From assembly GCA_024635495.1 (NCBI GenBank), contig JAGXIT010000004.1, forward strand, positions 186,001 through 250,000: a stretch of 64,000 bases of DNA, in the 5' to 3' direction. The DNA is from Candidatus Saccharimonadota bacterium (GTDB lineage: Bacteria > Patescibacteriota > Saccharimonadia > Saccharimonadales > UBA4665). Both the position numbers and the translations under genes were made by a program. Each line of letters opens with the position of its first letter. The stretch's first letter is position 1. The notes beneath the pieces were generated by a model. That model was not told where the DNA came from, did no database searches, and worked only from the letters and a program-made list of their open reading frames with translations. Below are positions 1 to 10,122 of this stretch, piece after piece.

Positions 1-2260
1 TGAGCCGCTCATCTTCACTCGTGGTACCATAGCGGATATATTGCAAGTTGGCTGGCAGACTTAGTTTGTTAGAACTACCGGTACTCGCATTTCCCCATAT
101 GTCATCATGCGCCTGCAGAATAAAGACGTGGTCAAATTCTAATCCTTTTGCCTTATATGCGGTCATTAGCTGCACGGCGTGAGTGCTCTGGGCGATTGGA
201 TGCGAATTGACAAGTGCAGCTTCTGCTGCCTCGTACATCGTGAAGAACTCTAGGAAGTCAGCAAGTTGAAGCTGATGGTCGCTGGCAACTTGGTGATCGC
301 GAAGTTTGGCCCGTATGACGCTGAGGTGTGAAACCGCCTCGTAATACTTTAGAGCGTCTTCTGCTCGTTGCTTCTCACCGAAGTAATATTGCTTGAGTGG
401 AGCGGTTCTGTCACCCTGCGGTGTAGCTACAGGTGAACTTCCGACAAGTTTGTCGAGAGTCAGCTCCAGCGGTTCGGCAGTGGTGACACCAGACAGTGCG
501 AGATAAAACGACACAGCTGGTGCTAGTGACCTTTTCTCAAGTGCAATTTCTGGCCAGGGCCGGGATTCGTCATGCTTAGCAAATTGCCAATTCACTTTCC
601 ATATTTCTGCCGGTTCGATGCGCCAGTACGGCAGGTTGAGTACGAGTGGAAAATATTCATTCGTGAGCGCTATATCATTCTTCGAGAGAGCCTGTAATAG
701 CTGAGCGGTGAGCCGAAGTCCTTGCACTATTTCCGTCTCCAGGATATTCTCTCGTTTCTCATAATTAACAGCGATATCGGCTTTATGCAAGAACGGTACA
801 AGGTTTTCAAGTAGGCGGTGTCGAGGTGCAAGTACAGCGATATCTGATGGATCAGTACCAGCACCTACAAGTTCGTTTATCTTGTGAGATACCCATGAGT
901 ATTCGCTTGCCTCAGCATCGAAAGCACGACGGCTAATTTCACTTTTTCCCGGCAACGATTCGTTCGCTGCTATAAGTAGCTTATCTATTCCCTCAATCTG
1001 TGTATGCAATCGGCCGCTAATCTGGCTTGCAATACGCTCCGCAACTCCCAATATGTCTTGATGTGAGCGGTAATTTTGTGTCAGATTGATGATGCTTACA
1101 TCACGAAATTTGCTCAAGAATTCCTGCATGTTTCCCAGATTAGCACCCTGAAATGCAAAAATAGCCTGATCGTCATCGCCGACAGCCATAATGTTTGGTC
1201 TGCCCTCGTGTACCGGGTGGTCGGCTATGCGCCGGACGAGTTCAAATTGTGATGGGTTTGTGTCCTGAAATTCGTCTAGTAAGATGTATTGGTATTGTTC
1301 TTGAAGGTTGTAGCGCAATTCGTCATTTTTTGTGATGCCCTCAATCGCCCTCAATATCATATCGTCAAAGTCATAGGCACTTTGACTCTGAAGAGCTGCT
1401 TCGTATGCTTCGTAGAGGTTGGCGAGTTCAGCCATCTTCTCACTCCGTGTCGGGTCGGTGAGAGTAAACTCATCCATGTCGTTCTTATGTAGCCAGGCAT
1501 CTTTCCATTCTCGCAATGGAGTTGGTGAGTTTTGCTCGTCGGCCTTTTCGTGGGCTTGTCTGAGCTCTGAGTATGCCTGCTCGGCTAGATCTCCTTTGAT
1601 TGTTCCCATGCCATCAAGTAGGCGCTGGTACTGACTCAATTTTTCAATCTTTTTTAGAGATATACCACCGGCGCTATTTACTATATCGTTGATGATGGGC
1701 TGCGCGGTCGCAATACAAACGAGGTTATCGTGAGCAATCCGGCGTAAATTATCTGGCGAGATTAGGTGCTGCTTGAGGTCGCTTATGGTGCCGACTACAC
1801 TTTTTATGTAATAACGCGCTGATAGTAGCGGGCTATCGAACGGTAGTTGACCGACGATATGTTCGATGATTTTGATTTGAGATAGCTCGTCAATCGGTCG
1901 TTCCATGCGGACATCGTCAGAACGTTCAAGGCCGACTTGTTGGAAGTATTCGCTGTAGCGTTTGATTATATCGCTGCCGAAGCTGTGATAGGTGCTGATC
2001 GTTACATCGTAAGCGGCGCTACCGATGAATCGCGTTAGACGTTCTCGCATGTTTTGTGCTCCATTCTCGGTGAATGTCAGACACAGAATATTAGCCGGAT
2101 TAACATCTGTTTTCTGGAGAATGTTCGCTACGCGGGCACTCAATAGTTGTGTTTTGCCAGTACCAGGACCAGCCAAGACGAGCAATGGTCCGTCGATCGC
2201 ATCGACAGCCTCTCGCTGAGCTGTATTCAGGCCCTTGTATACTTTTGCAAACTCACTCAT
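1..2260 (-). CDS. UvrD/PcrA/Rep-like superfamily I DNA helicase (3' end beyond window)
   Basis: Reverse-strand reading from ATG at 2260 gives MSEFAKVYKGLNTAQREAVDAIDGPLLVLAGPGTGKTQLLSARVANIL... with Walker A GPGTGKT, LLDEFQDTNPSQ and AVGDDDQAIFAFQGA motifs; open to window edge, so absent from ORF track. Confidence 0.93.
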   Translation of the reverse strand, partial: MSEFAKVYKGLNTAQREAVDAIDGPLLVLAGPGTGKTQLLSARVANILQKTDVNPANILCLTFTENGAQNMRERLTRFIGSAAYDVTISTYHSFGSDIIKRYSEYFQQVGLERSDDVRMERPIDELSQIKIIEHIVGQLPFDSPLLSARYYIKSVVGTISDLKQHLISPDNLRRIAHDNLVCIATAQPIINDIVNSAGGISLKKIEKLSQYQRLLDGMGTIKGDLAEQAYSELRQAHEKADEQNSPTPLREWKDAWLHKNDMDEFTLTDPTRSEKMAELANLYEAYEAALQSQSAYDFDDMILRAIEGITKNDELRYNLQEQYQYILLDEFQDTNPSQFELVRRIADHPVHEGRPNIMAVGDDDQAIFAFQGANLGNMQEFLSKFRDVSIINLTQNYRSHQDILGVAERIASQISGRLHTQIEGIDKLLIAANESLPGKSEISRRAFDAEASEYSWVSHKINELVGAGTDPSDIAVLAPRHRLLENLVPFLHKADIAVNYEKRENILETEIVQGLRLTAQLLQALSKNDIALTNEYFPLVLNLPYWRIEPAEIWKVNWQFAKHDESRPWPEIALEKRSLAPAVSFYLALSGVTTAEPLELTLDKLVGSSPVATPQGDRTAPLKQYYFGEKQRAEDALKYYEAVSHLSVIRAKLRDHQVASDHQLQLADFLEFFTMYEAAEAALVNSHPIAQSTHAVQLMTAYKAKGLEFDHVFILQAHDDIWGNASTGSSNKLSLPANLQYIRYGTTSEDERL

Positions 2261-2294
2261 TACCTATATTGTAGCAAGAAGCGAGTAAATACTA

Positions 2295-3500
2295 TTACGA
2301 GGTGCCACAGATTGGGCAAAGGTCTTCATGATCAAACTCAGCGGCCCACTGTTCAGCAGCGGCAGGAATAGATTCAAGCTCTAGAAATCCGCGTAAATCA
2401 GCGACGTCTCGCAAAAGCCAGCCAGCCCATCCATAGAAATGCATGCTCTTCCATACGAACGACGCCCAACGACGCCCAACGGGTGTGATATAGAATGGTT
2501 CTTTTGCTCGGTAAGCCAATTTTGGTCGGCCCTCGCGTTCAAATCGTAAATTGTGCACCACGAAATCTGCATCGTGCAGCGCAGTTTGTGCCATGCCGCT
2601 ATTTTTCGTCTCAGCATTGTCTCCAATGACAAAAATATCTTTTTGGCCTTCTGCTCGCAAAAACTCATCGACGAGAATTTTTTTGCGGGGGCTAAAAGTG
2701 AAATTATCTGGAGTAAAAAATGGATTGTTTGCCATGCCCGCAGTCCAGACGATAGTATGACTGCTAATCGGTTTACCCGACACGGTCAGCTCATTTGCAC
2801 TAGCTCCCTCGACTTTTGAATTGAGGTATAGTTTTACGCCAAGCTTACGTAATCGACGTTCAATCTTTCGACCAATGTACTTTGGCATACGTGGCATTAG
2901 GTGTGGCATTGCTTCGACGAGATCAATATGGACCGCGCGGTGTTTGATATGGTGGCGTCGCATCAACTCTCTCAGGTATGAACCCATGTCGCCCGCAAGT
3001 TCGATACCCGTTGGGCCGCCACCAACTATGATGTAATTCAGGTCTGGCTCGTGTGTTGCGATAAGTTGAGAATGCAAATGTCGCTTAAACGCCTCAACTT
3101 CGTGCAGTGACTTGATACCATATGAATTCTCAGCTAGTCCTGGTATGCCAAAATAGTTTGTAATAACCCCGAGAGCGATAATGAGCTTGTCATATAAAAT
3201 CGTCGATTTGTCATCAAGCATGATGGTGTGTCCTGCGGAATCGACACTTTCTAGTCGGGCAATTTTGAGTTCGATACCTTTGTTCTTTACAAGCCTTGCA
3301 AGTGGAATGATTGCACTATGCTCCGATCCACCGGTGGCCGTGTGATACAAGCGAGGGTAGAAATAGAAATCTTCCCTGTCAGATACAAGTGTGATCTCGG
3401 CAAAACTTTCTTTGGCGAGCTGCAGGGCGGCACGAACGCCGCCAAAACCACCGCCAACAATAACAATCTTTTGTTTTTCGCCACCCTGTTTATCAGACAT
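2295..3500 (-). CDS. ndh: Type II NADH dehydrogenase (NDH-2), NAD(P)/FAD-dependent oxidoreductase
   Basis: IVIVGGGFGGVRAA N-terminal dinucleotide fold, second YIIVGGGPTGIELAGDM fold, VIGDNAE motif. Confidence 0.88.
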   Translation of the reverse strand: MSDKQGGEKQKIVIVGGGFGGVRAALQLAKESFAEITLVSDREDFYFYPRLYHTATGGSEHSAIIPLARLVKNKGIELKIARLESVDSAGHTIMLDDKSTILYDKLIIALGVITNYFGIPGLAENSYGIKSLHEVEAFKRHLHSQLIATHEPDLNYIIVGGGPTGIELAGDMGSYLRELMRRHHIKHRAVHIDLVEAMPHLMPRMPKYIGRKIERRLRKLGVKLYLNSKVEGASANELTVSGKPISSHTIVWTAGMANNPFFTPDNFTFSPRKKILVDEFLRAEGQKDIFVIGDNAETKNSGMAQTALHDADFVVHNLRFEREGRPKLAYRAKEPFYITPVGRRWASFVWKSMHFYGWAGWLLRDVADLRGFLELESIPAAAEQWAAEFDHEDLCPICGTS

Positions 3501-3570
3501 ATTAAACTAATTGTAGCAATAAGCATGAGCAGCTTGCAAATGCATCGTTTTGCCCATAAGCTATAGGTAT

Positions 3571-5235
3571 ATGAAAAATCTCAAAGAAGCGCTACAAAAA
3601 TATGGTTTTCAAGGTGAGCTCGACGACTCAATCGAAGCGCTCGACTGGGCAAGCCATGATGCCAGTATGTATGAATTACGCCCCCAGATTGTGGCTCGTC
3701 CTTTAGATAGCCTTGATGTCCAACGCCTAGTGCGTTTCGTGACCGCCAATAAGAAAAAGAATGCTGACCTTTCGCTGACGGGTCGCTCCGCCGGAACTGA
3801 TATGTCAGGTGGTGCAATCAATGATTCCATCATCGTAGATTTTGGCGCACACCTTACCAAGGTAGGCCCTGTCTCAACCACCAGTGCTGTCACTCAGCCG
3901 GGTGTTTACTACCGCAATTTTGAAAAAGAGACCCTCAAGAAGCATTTGATTATGCCCTCCTATCCTGCTTCACGTGAGCTTGCGATGATGGGCGGGTTAG
4001 TAGCAAATAACTCTGGTGGAGAAAAATCACTTGAGTACGGAAAAGTTGAAGATTTTGTCATGGAGCTGAAAGTTGTTTTTGCTGATGGTAAAGAATATGT
4101 CGTCAAGCCGCTGACAAAAAAAGAGCTAGATGCCAAAATCAATCAAGGTGATTATGAGTCGAAGATTTATAAACGTGTATTTGATCTTTGTGAAGAACAC
4201 TATGACGAGATTAAGGCCGCCAAACCGGGAGTAAGTAAAAATAGCATGGGTTATATACTGTGGCGTGTCTGGGATCGTGAGACAGGCATATTTGACCTTA
4301 GTAAACTCATAGTAGGCTCTGAGGGCACGCTTGGGCTTGTCACTGAAGCGAAGCTTCGACTCGTGCCACATCGTGCACACTCGGGTTTGCTCGTATTGTT
4401 CCTCAAGAACATCAACGATCTCGGAGAGCTCATACCAAAAGTACTCGAATCGAAGCCTGCCACCTTTGAGAGCTTTGATGATCAGACACTGCTACTGAGC
4501 CTTAGGTTCATGCCAGCATTTTATAAATTGCTTGGATTTAAGCGGTTCATTCACCTGCTCTTCACTCTTATACCGGACGGCTTGCAGCTACTACGTGGGG
4601 TCCCTAAGCTTATACTTTTGATTGAGTTTAACGGTCACACAGAAGAAGAGGTCCGCCATAAAGTCCGTACGCTCCATACTACTTTGAAAAAATATCGCGC
4701 GCGCTATGAGATTAATGGTTTTGAAGAGGATGCTACAGAAGGTAAAAGTGAAAAGTTCTGGATCATGCGACGAAATAGTTTTCAAATATTACGTAGCAAG
4801 GTCAAAGACAAGCACACAGCACCATATATTGATGACTTCGTGGTCCCGCCAGAACACCTAGTCGAATTCTTGCCTGAGTTGCAAAAGATTATCAAGAAAT
4901 ACAAATTGTTTGCCACCATCGCTGGCCATATGGGTGACGGTAACTTCCATGTCATTCCTCTGATGAAAATTGAGGACAAAAAAGAGCGCGCTAAGTTGCA
5001 GCCTTCTCAGCGTGAAGTGAATAATCTTGTGCTCAAATATGGTGGTTCACTCAGCGGTGAGCACAATGACGGTATGGTACGTGGCCCGTGGCTCGAAGCG
5101 CAGTTCGGCAAGAATGTCTTTCAGATGTTCAAGGAAGTTAAAGAAATCTTCGATCCAGAAAATATATTCAACCCTCACAAAAAAACCGACGCTGATTGGG
5201 ACTACTCGTTCAAGCACATTCGTGAGCATTTTTAG
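3571..5235 (+). CDS. FAD-binding oxidase, GlcD/D-lactate dehydrogenase-like
   Basis: FAD_binding_4-like GRSAGTDMSGGA, VGSEGTLGLVTE, GHMGDGNFHV, GEHNDGMVRG; ORF track start 3550 is TTG, ATG at 3571 more likely. Confidence 0.85.
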   Translation: MKNLKEALQKYGFQGELDDSIEALDWASHDASMYELRPQIVARPLDSLDVQRLVRFVTANKKKNADLSLTGRSAGTDMSGGAINDSIIVDFGAHLTKVGPVSTTSAVTQPGVYYRNFEKETLKKHLIMPSYPASRELAMMGGLVANNSGGEKSLEYGKVEDFVMELKVVFADGKEYVVKPLTKKELDAKINQGDYESKIYKRVFDLCEEHYDEIKAAKPGVSKNSMGYILWRVWDRETGIFDLSKLIVGSEGTLGLVTEAKLRLVPHRAHSGLLVLFLKNINDLGELIPKVLESKPATFESFDDQTLLLSLRFMPAFYKLLGFKRFIHLLFTLIPDGLQLLRGVPKLILLIEFNGHTEEEVRHKVRTLHTTLKKYRARYEINGFEEDATEGKSEKFWIMRRNSFQILRSKVKDKHTAPYIDDFVVPPEHLVEFLPELQKIIKKYKLFATIAGHMGDGNFHVIPLMKIEDKKERAKLQPSQREVNNLVLKYGGSLSGEHNDGMVRGPWLEAQFGKNVFQMFKEVKEIFDPENIFNPHKKTDADWDYSFKHIREHF

Positions 5236-5284
5236 ATGCTAGATTTATAGCATAAACAAGATAGCCAGTGTACAATTGCTATAG

Positions 5285-6247
5285 ATGAAATGGGTGCTCA
5301 AGAGATTGTCGCAAATACAAATACCACGAATACCAATCGTGCCTCGCGTGGTTGTCCTTTTGGCTTGGTTACTAGGGCTGTGTTTGATCGCATTTGTCTT
5401 GTGGTTCGCTATGCATGGTCAGACAGTTGATGTGCTCCAAACTAGGGGTGAAATAGGTAATAGACAAAGAGATTTGCTCGTTTTCGCAAGCCTACTTGCG
5501 GTAGTCGTACTCATGCCTGTCTACATCATGCTTTTTGTGTTTGCCTGGAGATACAAGGAAGGTCATCACCGAAAATATACCCCGAAATGGGATGGCAACA
5601 AACGGTATGAAACGATTTGGTGGTCTGTACCTATCCTTATAGTATCGGTGCTTGCAGTCATTACATGGGTCACGTCTCACAGCCTTGATCCATACAAACC
5701 ACTGGCCTCCGATAAGAAACCATTACAAGTACAAGTTATTGCACTCGATTGGAAATGGCTTTTTATATATCCTGAATATCAAATAGCAAGTGTCAATGAG
5801 CTACAGATACCCGTTAACCGACCGGTAGAGTTCACCATTACTTCCGATGCGCCGATGAATTCGTTTTGGATTCCTCAGCTTGGCGGTCAAATTTATGCGA
5901 TGAGTGGCATGCAAACCAAACTACATCTCATTGCTGACGAGCCGGGAGAATACCGCGGCATGTCAGCCAATATTAGCGGTGAAGGTTTTGCGGATATGCA
6001 TTTTAAAACTTATGCAGAATCGCAAACTGATTTTAACCAATGGATCGACAAGGTGCATGGCTACGAGAACACCCGAGATCTTGATATGAGTTCATATAGT
6101 CATCTCGCGGAACCTGGTACTAGTGTCGTGCAGTATTATCACCTGCAAGACCAACAGCTCTTCTATAATGTTATGATGAAGTATATGGGTCATAGCATCG
6201 GAAGAGAGCAAACGAGCGAGATGACTAACATGGAGTACTCAAACTAA
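5285..6247 (+). CDS. cyoA: Cytochrome o ubiquinol oxidase subunit II
   Basis: MNSFWIPQLGGQIYAMSGMQTKLHLIADEPGEY block resembling E. coli CyoA; CuA ligands absent; operon with cyoBCDE. Confidence 0.92.
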   Translation: MKWVLKRLSQIQIPRIPIVPRVVVLLAWLLGLCLIAFVLWFAMHGQTVDVLQTRGEIGNRQRDLLVFASLLAVVVLMPVYIMLFVFAWRYKEGHHRKYTPKWDGNKRYETIWWSVPILIVSVLAVITWVTSHSLDPYKPLASDKKPLQVQVIALDWKWLFIYPEYQIASVNELQIPVNRPVEFTITSDAPMNSFWIPQLGGQIYAMSGMQTKLHLIADEPGEYRGMSANISGEGFADMHFKTYAESQTDFNQWIDKVHGYENTRDLDMSSYSHLAEPGTSVVQYYHLQDQQLFYNVMMKYMGHSIGREQTSEMTNMEYSN

Positions 6248-8223
6248 TGGAATTTTTTGCAAACCTACTTGGACGCATGGATCTGAGCTATTTTTGGCAC
6301 GGTTGGGTACAATTTGGCGCACAACTTACTCTCATAGGTGCCGTAGTGCTAGTCATTGGCTTGCTGACATATTTCAAAAAATGGAAGTGGCTGTGGCGAG
6401 AATGGTTGACGACACAAGATGCAAAACGTATTGGCGTTATGTATATTATTGTCGCGGTTGGGATGTTACTTCGAGGTGCCTCTGATGCTCTGATGCTGCG
6501 CCTCCAGCAAGCCCTCGCCAGCGGAAACTCCGAAGGATTTATTAGTTCTGATCACTTCCAGCAGATATTTACAGCTCATGGTACCATTATGATTTTCTTC
6601 GTTGCGATGGGGCTTATGTTTGGGCTCATAAACCTAGTCCTACCTCTGATGATTGGCAGTCGAGATGTCGCATTCCCAACACTAAACTCAACAAGCTTCT
6701 ATCTATTTCTTGCGGGCGTTGTACTAACAAACCTTTCACTTATTTATGGTGAATTCGGTTCAGCTGGCTGGCTAGCATATCCTCCGCTGAGTGAGCTTGC
6801 CTATAGCCCCGGGCCAGGTATTGACTATTGGCTTTGGAGCATACAGATAGCCGGTGTCGGCAGTTTACTGAGTGGCATTAATTTCCTGGTCACTATTCTT
6901 AAACATCGTGCCAAAGGGATGACACTTATGAAGATGCCAGTCTTCGTCTGGAGTGTCTTGGGTGCAATGATCTTGGTTGTTTTCGCCTTTCCGATACTGA
7001 CAGGCACGTTATTTATGCTATCACTCGACAGAAGCATGGGAATGCATTTCTTCACATCTGACTTCGGCGGTAACCCAATGATGTATATAAATCTCATTTG
7101 GGCATGGGGTCATCCGGAGGTATATATATTGATTTTGCCAGCGTTTGGGCTATTTGGTGAAGTCGTCGCGACCTTCAGCCGCAAGCGTCTATTTGGATAC
7201 AAGAGCATGGTTTGGGCACTGATGGCTATCACCGTATTATCCTATACCGTTTGGCTACACCACTTCTTTACCATGGGCGCAGGAGGTAACGTGAATGCGT
7301 TCTTTGGCATAATGACGATGATTATCGCCGTGCCGACTGGCGTAAAGGTATTTAATTGGCTTTTCACCATGTATCGCGGCAAGATATCGTTTGCCTCGCC
7401 GATGTGGTGGTTTATGGCCTTCGTCGCAACCTTCGCTTTGGGCGGTGCAACGGGTGTGCTGCTGTCTATCCCGGCTATCGATTTCCAGGTACACAACAGC
7501 CTCTTTTTGGTCGCTCATTTCCACAATGTCATCGTCGGTGGCGTCGTATTTGGCTACTTTGCAGGTCTTACCTATTGGTTCCCGAAGATTTTTGGCTTCC
7601 GTTTGCACGAGCGACTAGGCAAGGCTGCGGTAACACTATGGACGAGCGGATTCTTGCTTGCTTTCATTCCTCTGTATATCCTAGGCTTGCTAGGCGCAAC
7701 ACGTCGTCTTGATCATTACGACCCAAGCCTTGGCTGGCAACCGCTCTTTATAGTCTCGGGCATAGGTGCACTGCTCATCGGCCTTGGTATTGTCGTGCAG
7801 CTTGCACAGGTTGTCTACAGTATATGGAAGCGTCGCCAGCTGCGAGATACAACTGGGGACCCTTGGGATGGACGTACACTTGAATGGTCAGTTCCCTCGC
7901 CTGCCCCACATTATAATTTTGCTCGGTTACCAATAGTCTCAACTCGTGATGCTTGGTACGAAGCGAAACACGGTGGCAATCAGGTGTTTAGTGGCGAGTA
8001 TAAGGATATAGAACTTCCACGGAATACTGGGTTCGGTGTTTACGTTGGTATTCTCTCGGTACTGTTTGGATTTGGTTTTATTTGGCACCTATGGTGGCTG
8101 GTACTGCTCTCGTCAGTTGCTCTCATCTACGTAATCATTCGCCGCACCTATGATGAGAATATCACCTATGTTATTCCTGCCGCGGACGTTGAACGACTTG
8201 ATACTAGAAAGGCGGCCATATGA
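6247..8223 (+). CDS. cyoB: Cytochrome o ubiquinol oxidase subunit I
   Basis: WGHPEVYILILPAFG, VWLHHFFTMGAGGNVNAFFGIMTMIIAVPTGVKVFNWLFTMYRG, HFHNVIVGG heme-copper oxidase signatures. Confidence 0.97.
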   Translation: MEFFANLLGRMDLSYFWHGWVQFGAQLTLIGAVVLVIGLLTYFKKWKWLWREWLTTQDAKRIGVMYIIVAVGMLLRGASDALMLRLQQALASGNSEGFISSDHFQQIFTAHGTIMIFFVAMGLMFGLINLVLPLMIGSRDVAFPTLNSTSFYLFLAGVVLTNLSLIYGEFGSAGWLAYPPLSELAYSPGPGIDYWLWSIQIAGVGSLLSGINFLVTILKHRAKGMTLMKMPVFVWSVLGAMILVVFAFPILTGTLFMLSLDRSMGMHFFTSDFGGNPMMYINLIWAWGHPEVYILILPAFGLFGEVVATFSRKRLFGYKSMVWALMAITVLSYTVWLHHFFTMGAGGNVNAFFGIMTMIIAVPTGVKVFNWLFTMYRGKISFASPMWWFMAFVATFALGGATGVLLSIPAIDFQVHNSLFLVAHFHNVIVGGVVFGYFAGLTYWFPKIFGFRLHERLGKAAVTLWTSGFLLAFIPLYILGLLGATRRLDHYDPSLGWQPLFIVSGIGALLIGLGIVVQLAQVVYSIWKRRQLRDTTGDPWDGRTLEWSVPSPAPHYNFARLPIVSTRDAWYEAKHGGNQVFSGEYKDIELPRNTGFGVYVGILSVLFGFGFIWHLWWLVLLSSVALIYVIIRRTYDENITYVIPAADVERLDTRKAAI

Positions 8224-8819
8224 CTGACGTGAAGAATACTGTCGCGCCGGCGCTGGAAGACGAATCACAAAAACCTTCAATCTTTGGTTTTTGGTTGTAC
8301 CTCATGACCGACACAGTGCTTTTCGCTAGCTTATTTGCAACATTCATTGTACTCAGGGGGCGCACAGCCGGTGGCGTATCTGGAGAGGAAATATTTAGTC
8401 TGCCTTACGTATTCATCGAGACGCTTATACTGCTTATCAGTAGTTTTGTGGCCGGCCTGGCGCTGTTTACGGCTCGTGCTAGGCGTAAGGCTCTCACTAT
8501 CAGCCTCCTGCTGGTTACTGGGCTGCTTGGGCTCGCCTTCCTCGCTATGGAGATTCATGAGTTCCGCACACTGGTCACAGAAGGTCATGGCTGGGGTACG
8601 AGCGCCTTCTTGTCGTCATACTTCACGCTTGTTGGTACACACGGCCTGCACATACTGATTGGTTTAATCTGGCTGGGCGTATCCATTATGTTTATCTTGC
8701 AGCGAGGATTTACCGACAGATTTTTGACGAGGCTTACTATGTGGTCAATGTTCTGGCACTTCCTTGATGTCATTTGGATTGGTATTTTCACTATCGTGTA
8801 TCTCGTGGGGATTGTCTAA
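8220..8819 (+). CDS. cyoC: Cytochrome o ubiquinol oxidase subunit III
   Basis: GFWLYLMTDTVLFASLFATF, GTHGLHILIGLIW, WHFLDVIWIGIFTIVYL; overlaps cyoB stop. Confidence 0.94.
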   Translation: MTDVKNTVAPALEDESQKPSIFGFWLYLMTDTVLFASLFATFIVLRGRTAGGVSGEEIFSLPYVFIETLILLISSFVAGLALFTARARRKALTISLLLVTGLLGLAFLAMEIHEFRTLVTEGHGWGTSAFLSSYFTLVGTHGLHILIGLIWLGVSIMFILQRGFTDRFLTRLTMWSMFWHFLDVIWIGIFTIVYLVGIV

Positions 8820-9220
8820 TGAAAAAGCACATTCAGCCATTACCAGATCACCGTAAGCCTACCATTACTGCCTACATTACCGGCTTTGTGCTGTCGCTCA
8901 CGCTCAGTGGTGCGGCTTTTGCACTGGTATGGGCATACCACATTAGTGATAACGAGCTGATGAGCCGAGGCTTGCTCCTCGCAATACTCACACTGTTTGC
9001 GATTGCGCAGATAGTTGTGCAGGCGACGTATTTCCTCCACATGTCAGCCGAGCGCCGAGCTCGTATGACGCTCGTGTCTGCCGCCTTTACCCTTGTCGTT
9101 ATTTTTGCAATTATCGTAGGTTCGATGTGGATTATGTACAATCTTGATTACAATATGATACCCGAGGACCCAACTCAGTACATCCAAAACGAAGAAAACA
9201 TTCACGTCACGAGTCAATAA
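8819..9220 (+). CDS. cyoD: Cytochrome o ubiquinol oxidase subunit IV
   Basis: Start ATG at 8819 (MKKHIQPLPDHRKPTITAYITGFVLSLTLSG), AQIVVQATYFLHM; between cyoC and cyoE. Confidence 0.9.
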   Translation: MKKHIQPLPDHRKPTITAYITGFVLSLTLSGAAFALVWAYHISDNELMSRGLLLAILTLFAIAQIVVQATYFLHMSAERRARMTLVSAAFTLVVIFAIIVGSMWIMYNLDYNMIPEDPTQYIQNEENIHVTSQ

Positions 9221-10086
9221 TGAAACAGACCATTCCCTTTCGAGCACTAATCGTGCTCACGAAGCCAGGCATAGTTGTTGGCAATGTGCTGGCGGCCATG
9301 GGTGGTTATGCAGTGGGGGCGACTGAGTTTTCATTGGTAACATTCCTGGCAACTATCGTCGGGGTGGCTGCAATAATTGCTGGTTCATGTGTGATAAATA
9401 ATTATCTTGACCGTGAAATTGACTCGCACATGTCCCGTACCGCTATGCGACCATCAGTGACGGGAGTTGTCTCGATGGCTTTCGGTATGTGGTACGCCGC
9501 AGCCCTACTAATTCTTGGTTTTGGTACTTTGCTATGGTTTACACCGTTTCTCACTGCTCTTATCGGACTATTTGGCGCTGTATTTTACGTAGTAGTCTAT
9601 GGCTATGCAAAAAGAAAAAGCTATTGGGGCACACTGGTTGGAGCGTTGCCTGGAGCGACACCTCCACTCGCTGGTTATGTTGCGGCTACAGCCGGGTTTG
9701 ATGCCGGCGCATGGCTTCTTTTTCTTATCATGATGGCCTGGCAGATGCCACATTTTTATGCCATCGCAATCTTTCGCCGAAAAGAATATGCTCGAGCTAA
9801 CATACCTGTTATCTCGGTGGCGAAAAGTATAGCAAGAGCTATATGGGAGATGCGATTCTACGGTGTACTCTTTGTCGTCCTAAACGTGTATTTTGTTTAT
9901 CTAGGCTATGCAGGTATAGTCTACGCCGTTTCGATGGTAGTTATCAGCCTGTACTGGCTACAGCCACTTCTCGGCAGCAACTGGCAAATTAATCCAGAAA
10001 AATCAGCACGTATCGTCTTCAGGCGCTCGCTTCTTGTGCTTTTTGCCTTCAGTATCTTATGGATGGCGACAGGTATCCTACGGTGA
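9220..10086 (+). CDS. cyoE: Protoheme IX farnesyltransferase (heme O synthase)
   Basis: TKPGIVVGNVLAAMGGY, NNYLDREIDSHMSRT, GALPGATPPLAGY, AWQMPHFYAIAIFRRKEY. Confidence 0.95.
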   Translation: MKQTIPFRALIVLTKPGIVVGNVLAAMGGYAVGATEFSLVTFLATIVGVAAIIAGSCVINNYLDREIDSHMSRTAMRPSVTGVVSMAFGMWYAAALLILGFGTLLWFTPFLTALIGLFGAVFYVVVYGYAKRKSYWGTLVGALPGATPPLAGYVAATAGFDAGAWLLFLIMMAWQMPHFYAIAIFRRKEYARANIPVISVAKSIARAIWEMRFYGVLFVVLNVYFVYLGYAGIVYAVSMVVISLYWLQPLLGSNWQINPEKSARIVFRRSLLVLFAFSILWMATGILR

Positions 10087-10122
10087 TATTGCTGTCAGGA
10101 AAATCAGCGGTACACTTAGTAC

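Noticed and set aside
2459-2481. Tandem ACGACGCCCA repeat
   Set aside because: Lies in the ndh coding frame (GRRWASF region); two copies only, no sign of a mobile or regulatory repeat
7255-7608. 117-aa minus-strand ORF inside cyoB
   Set aside because: Antisense shadow ORF; cyoB frame is unambiguous
5285-9220. Possibility that the oxidase is a cytochrome c oxidase
   Set aside because: Subunit II lacks CuA ligands and matches the CyoA pattern; CyoD and CyoE present
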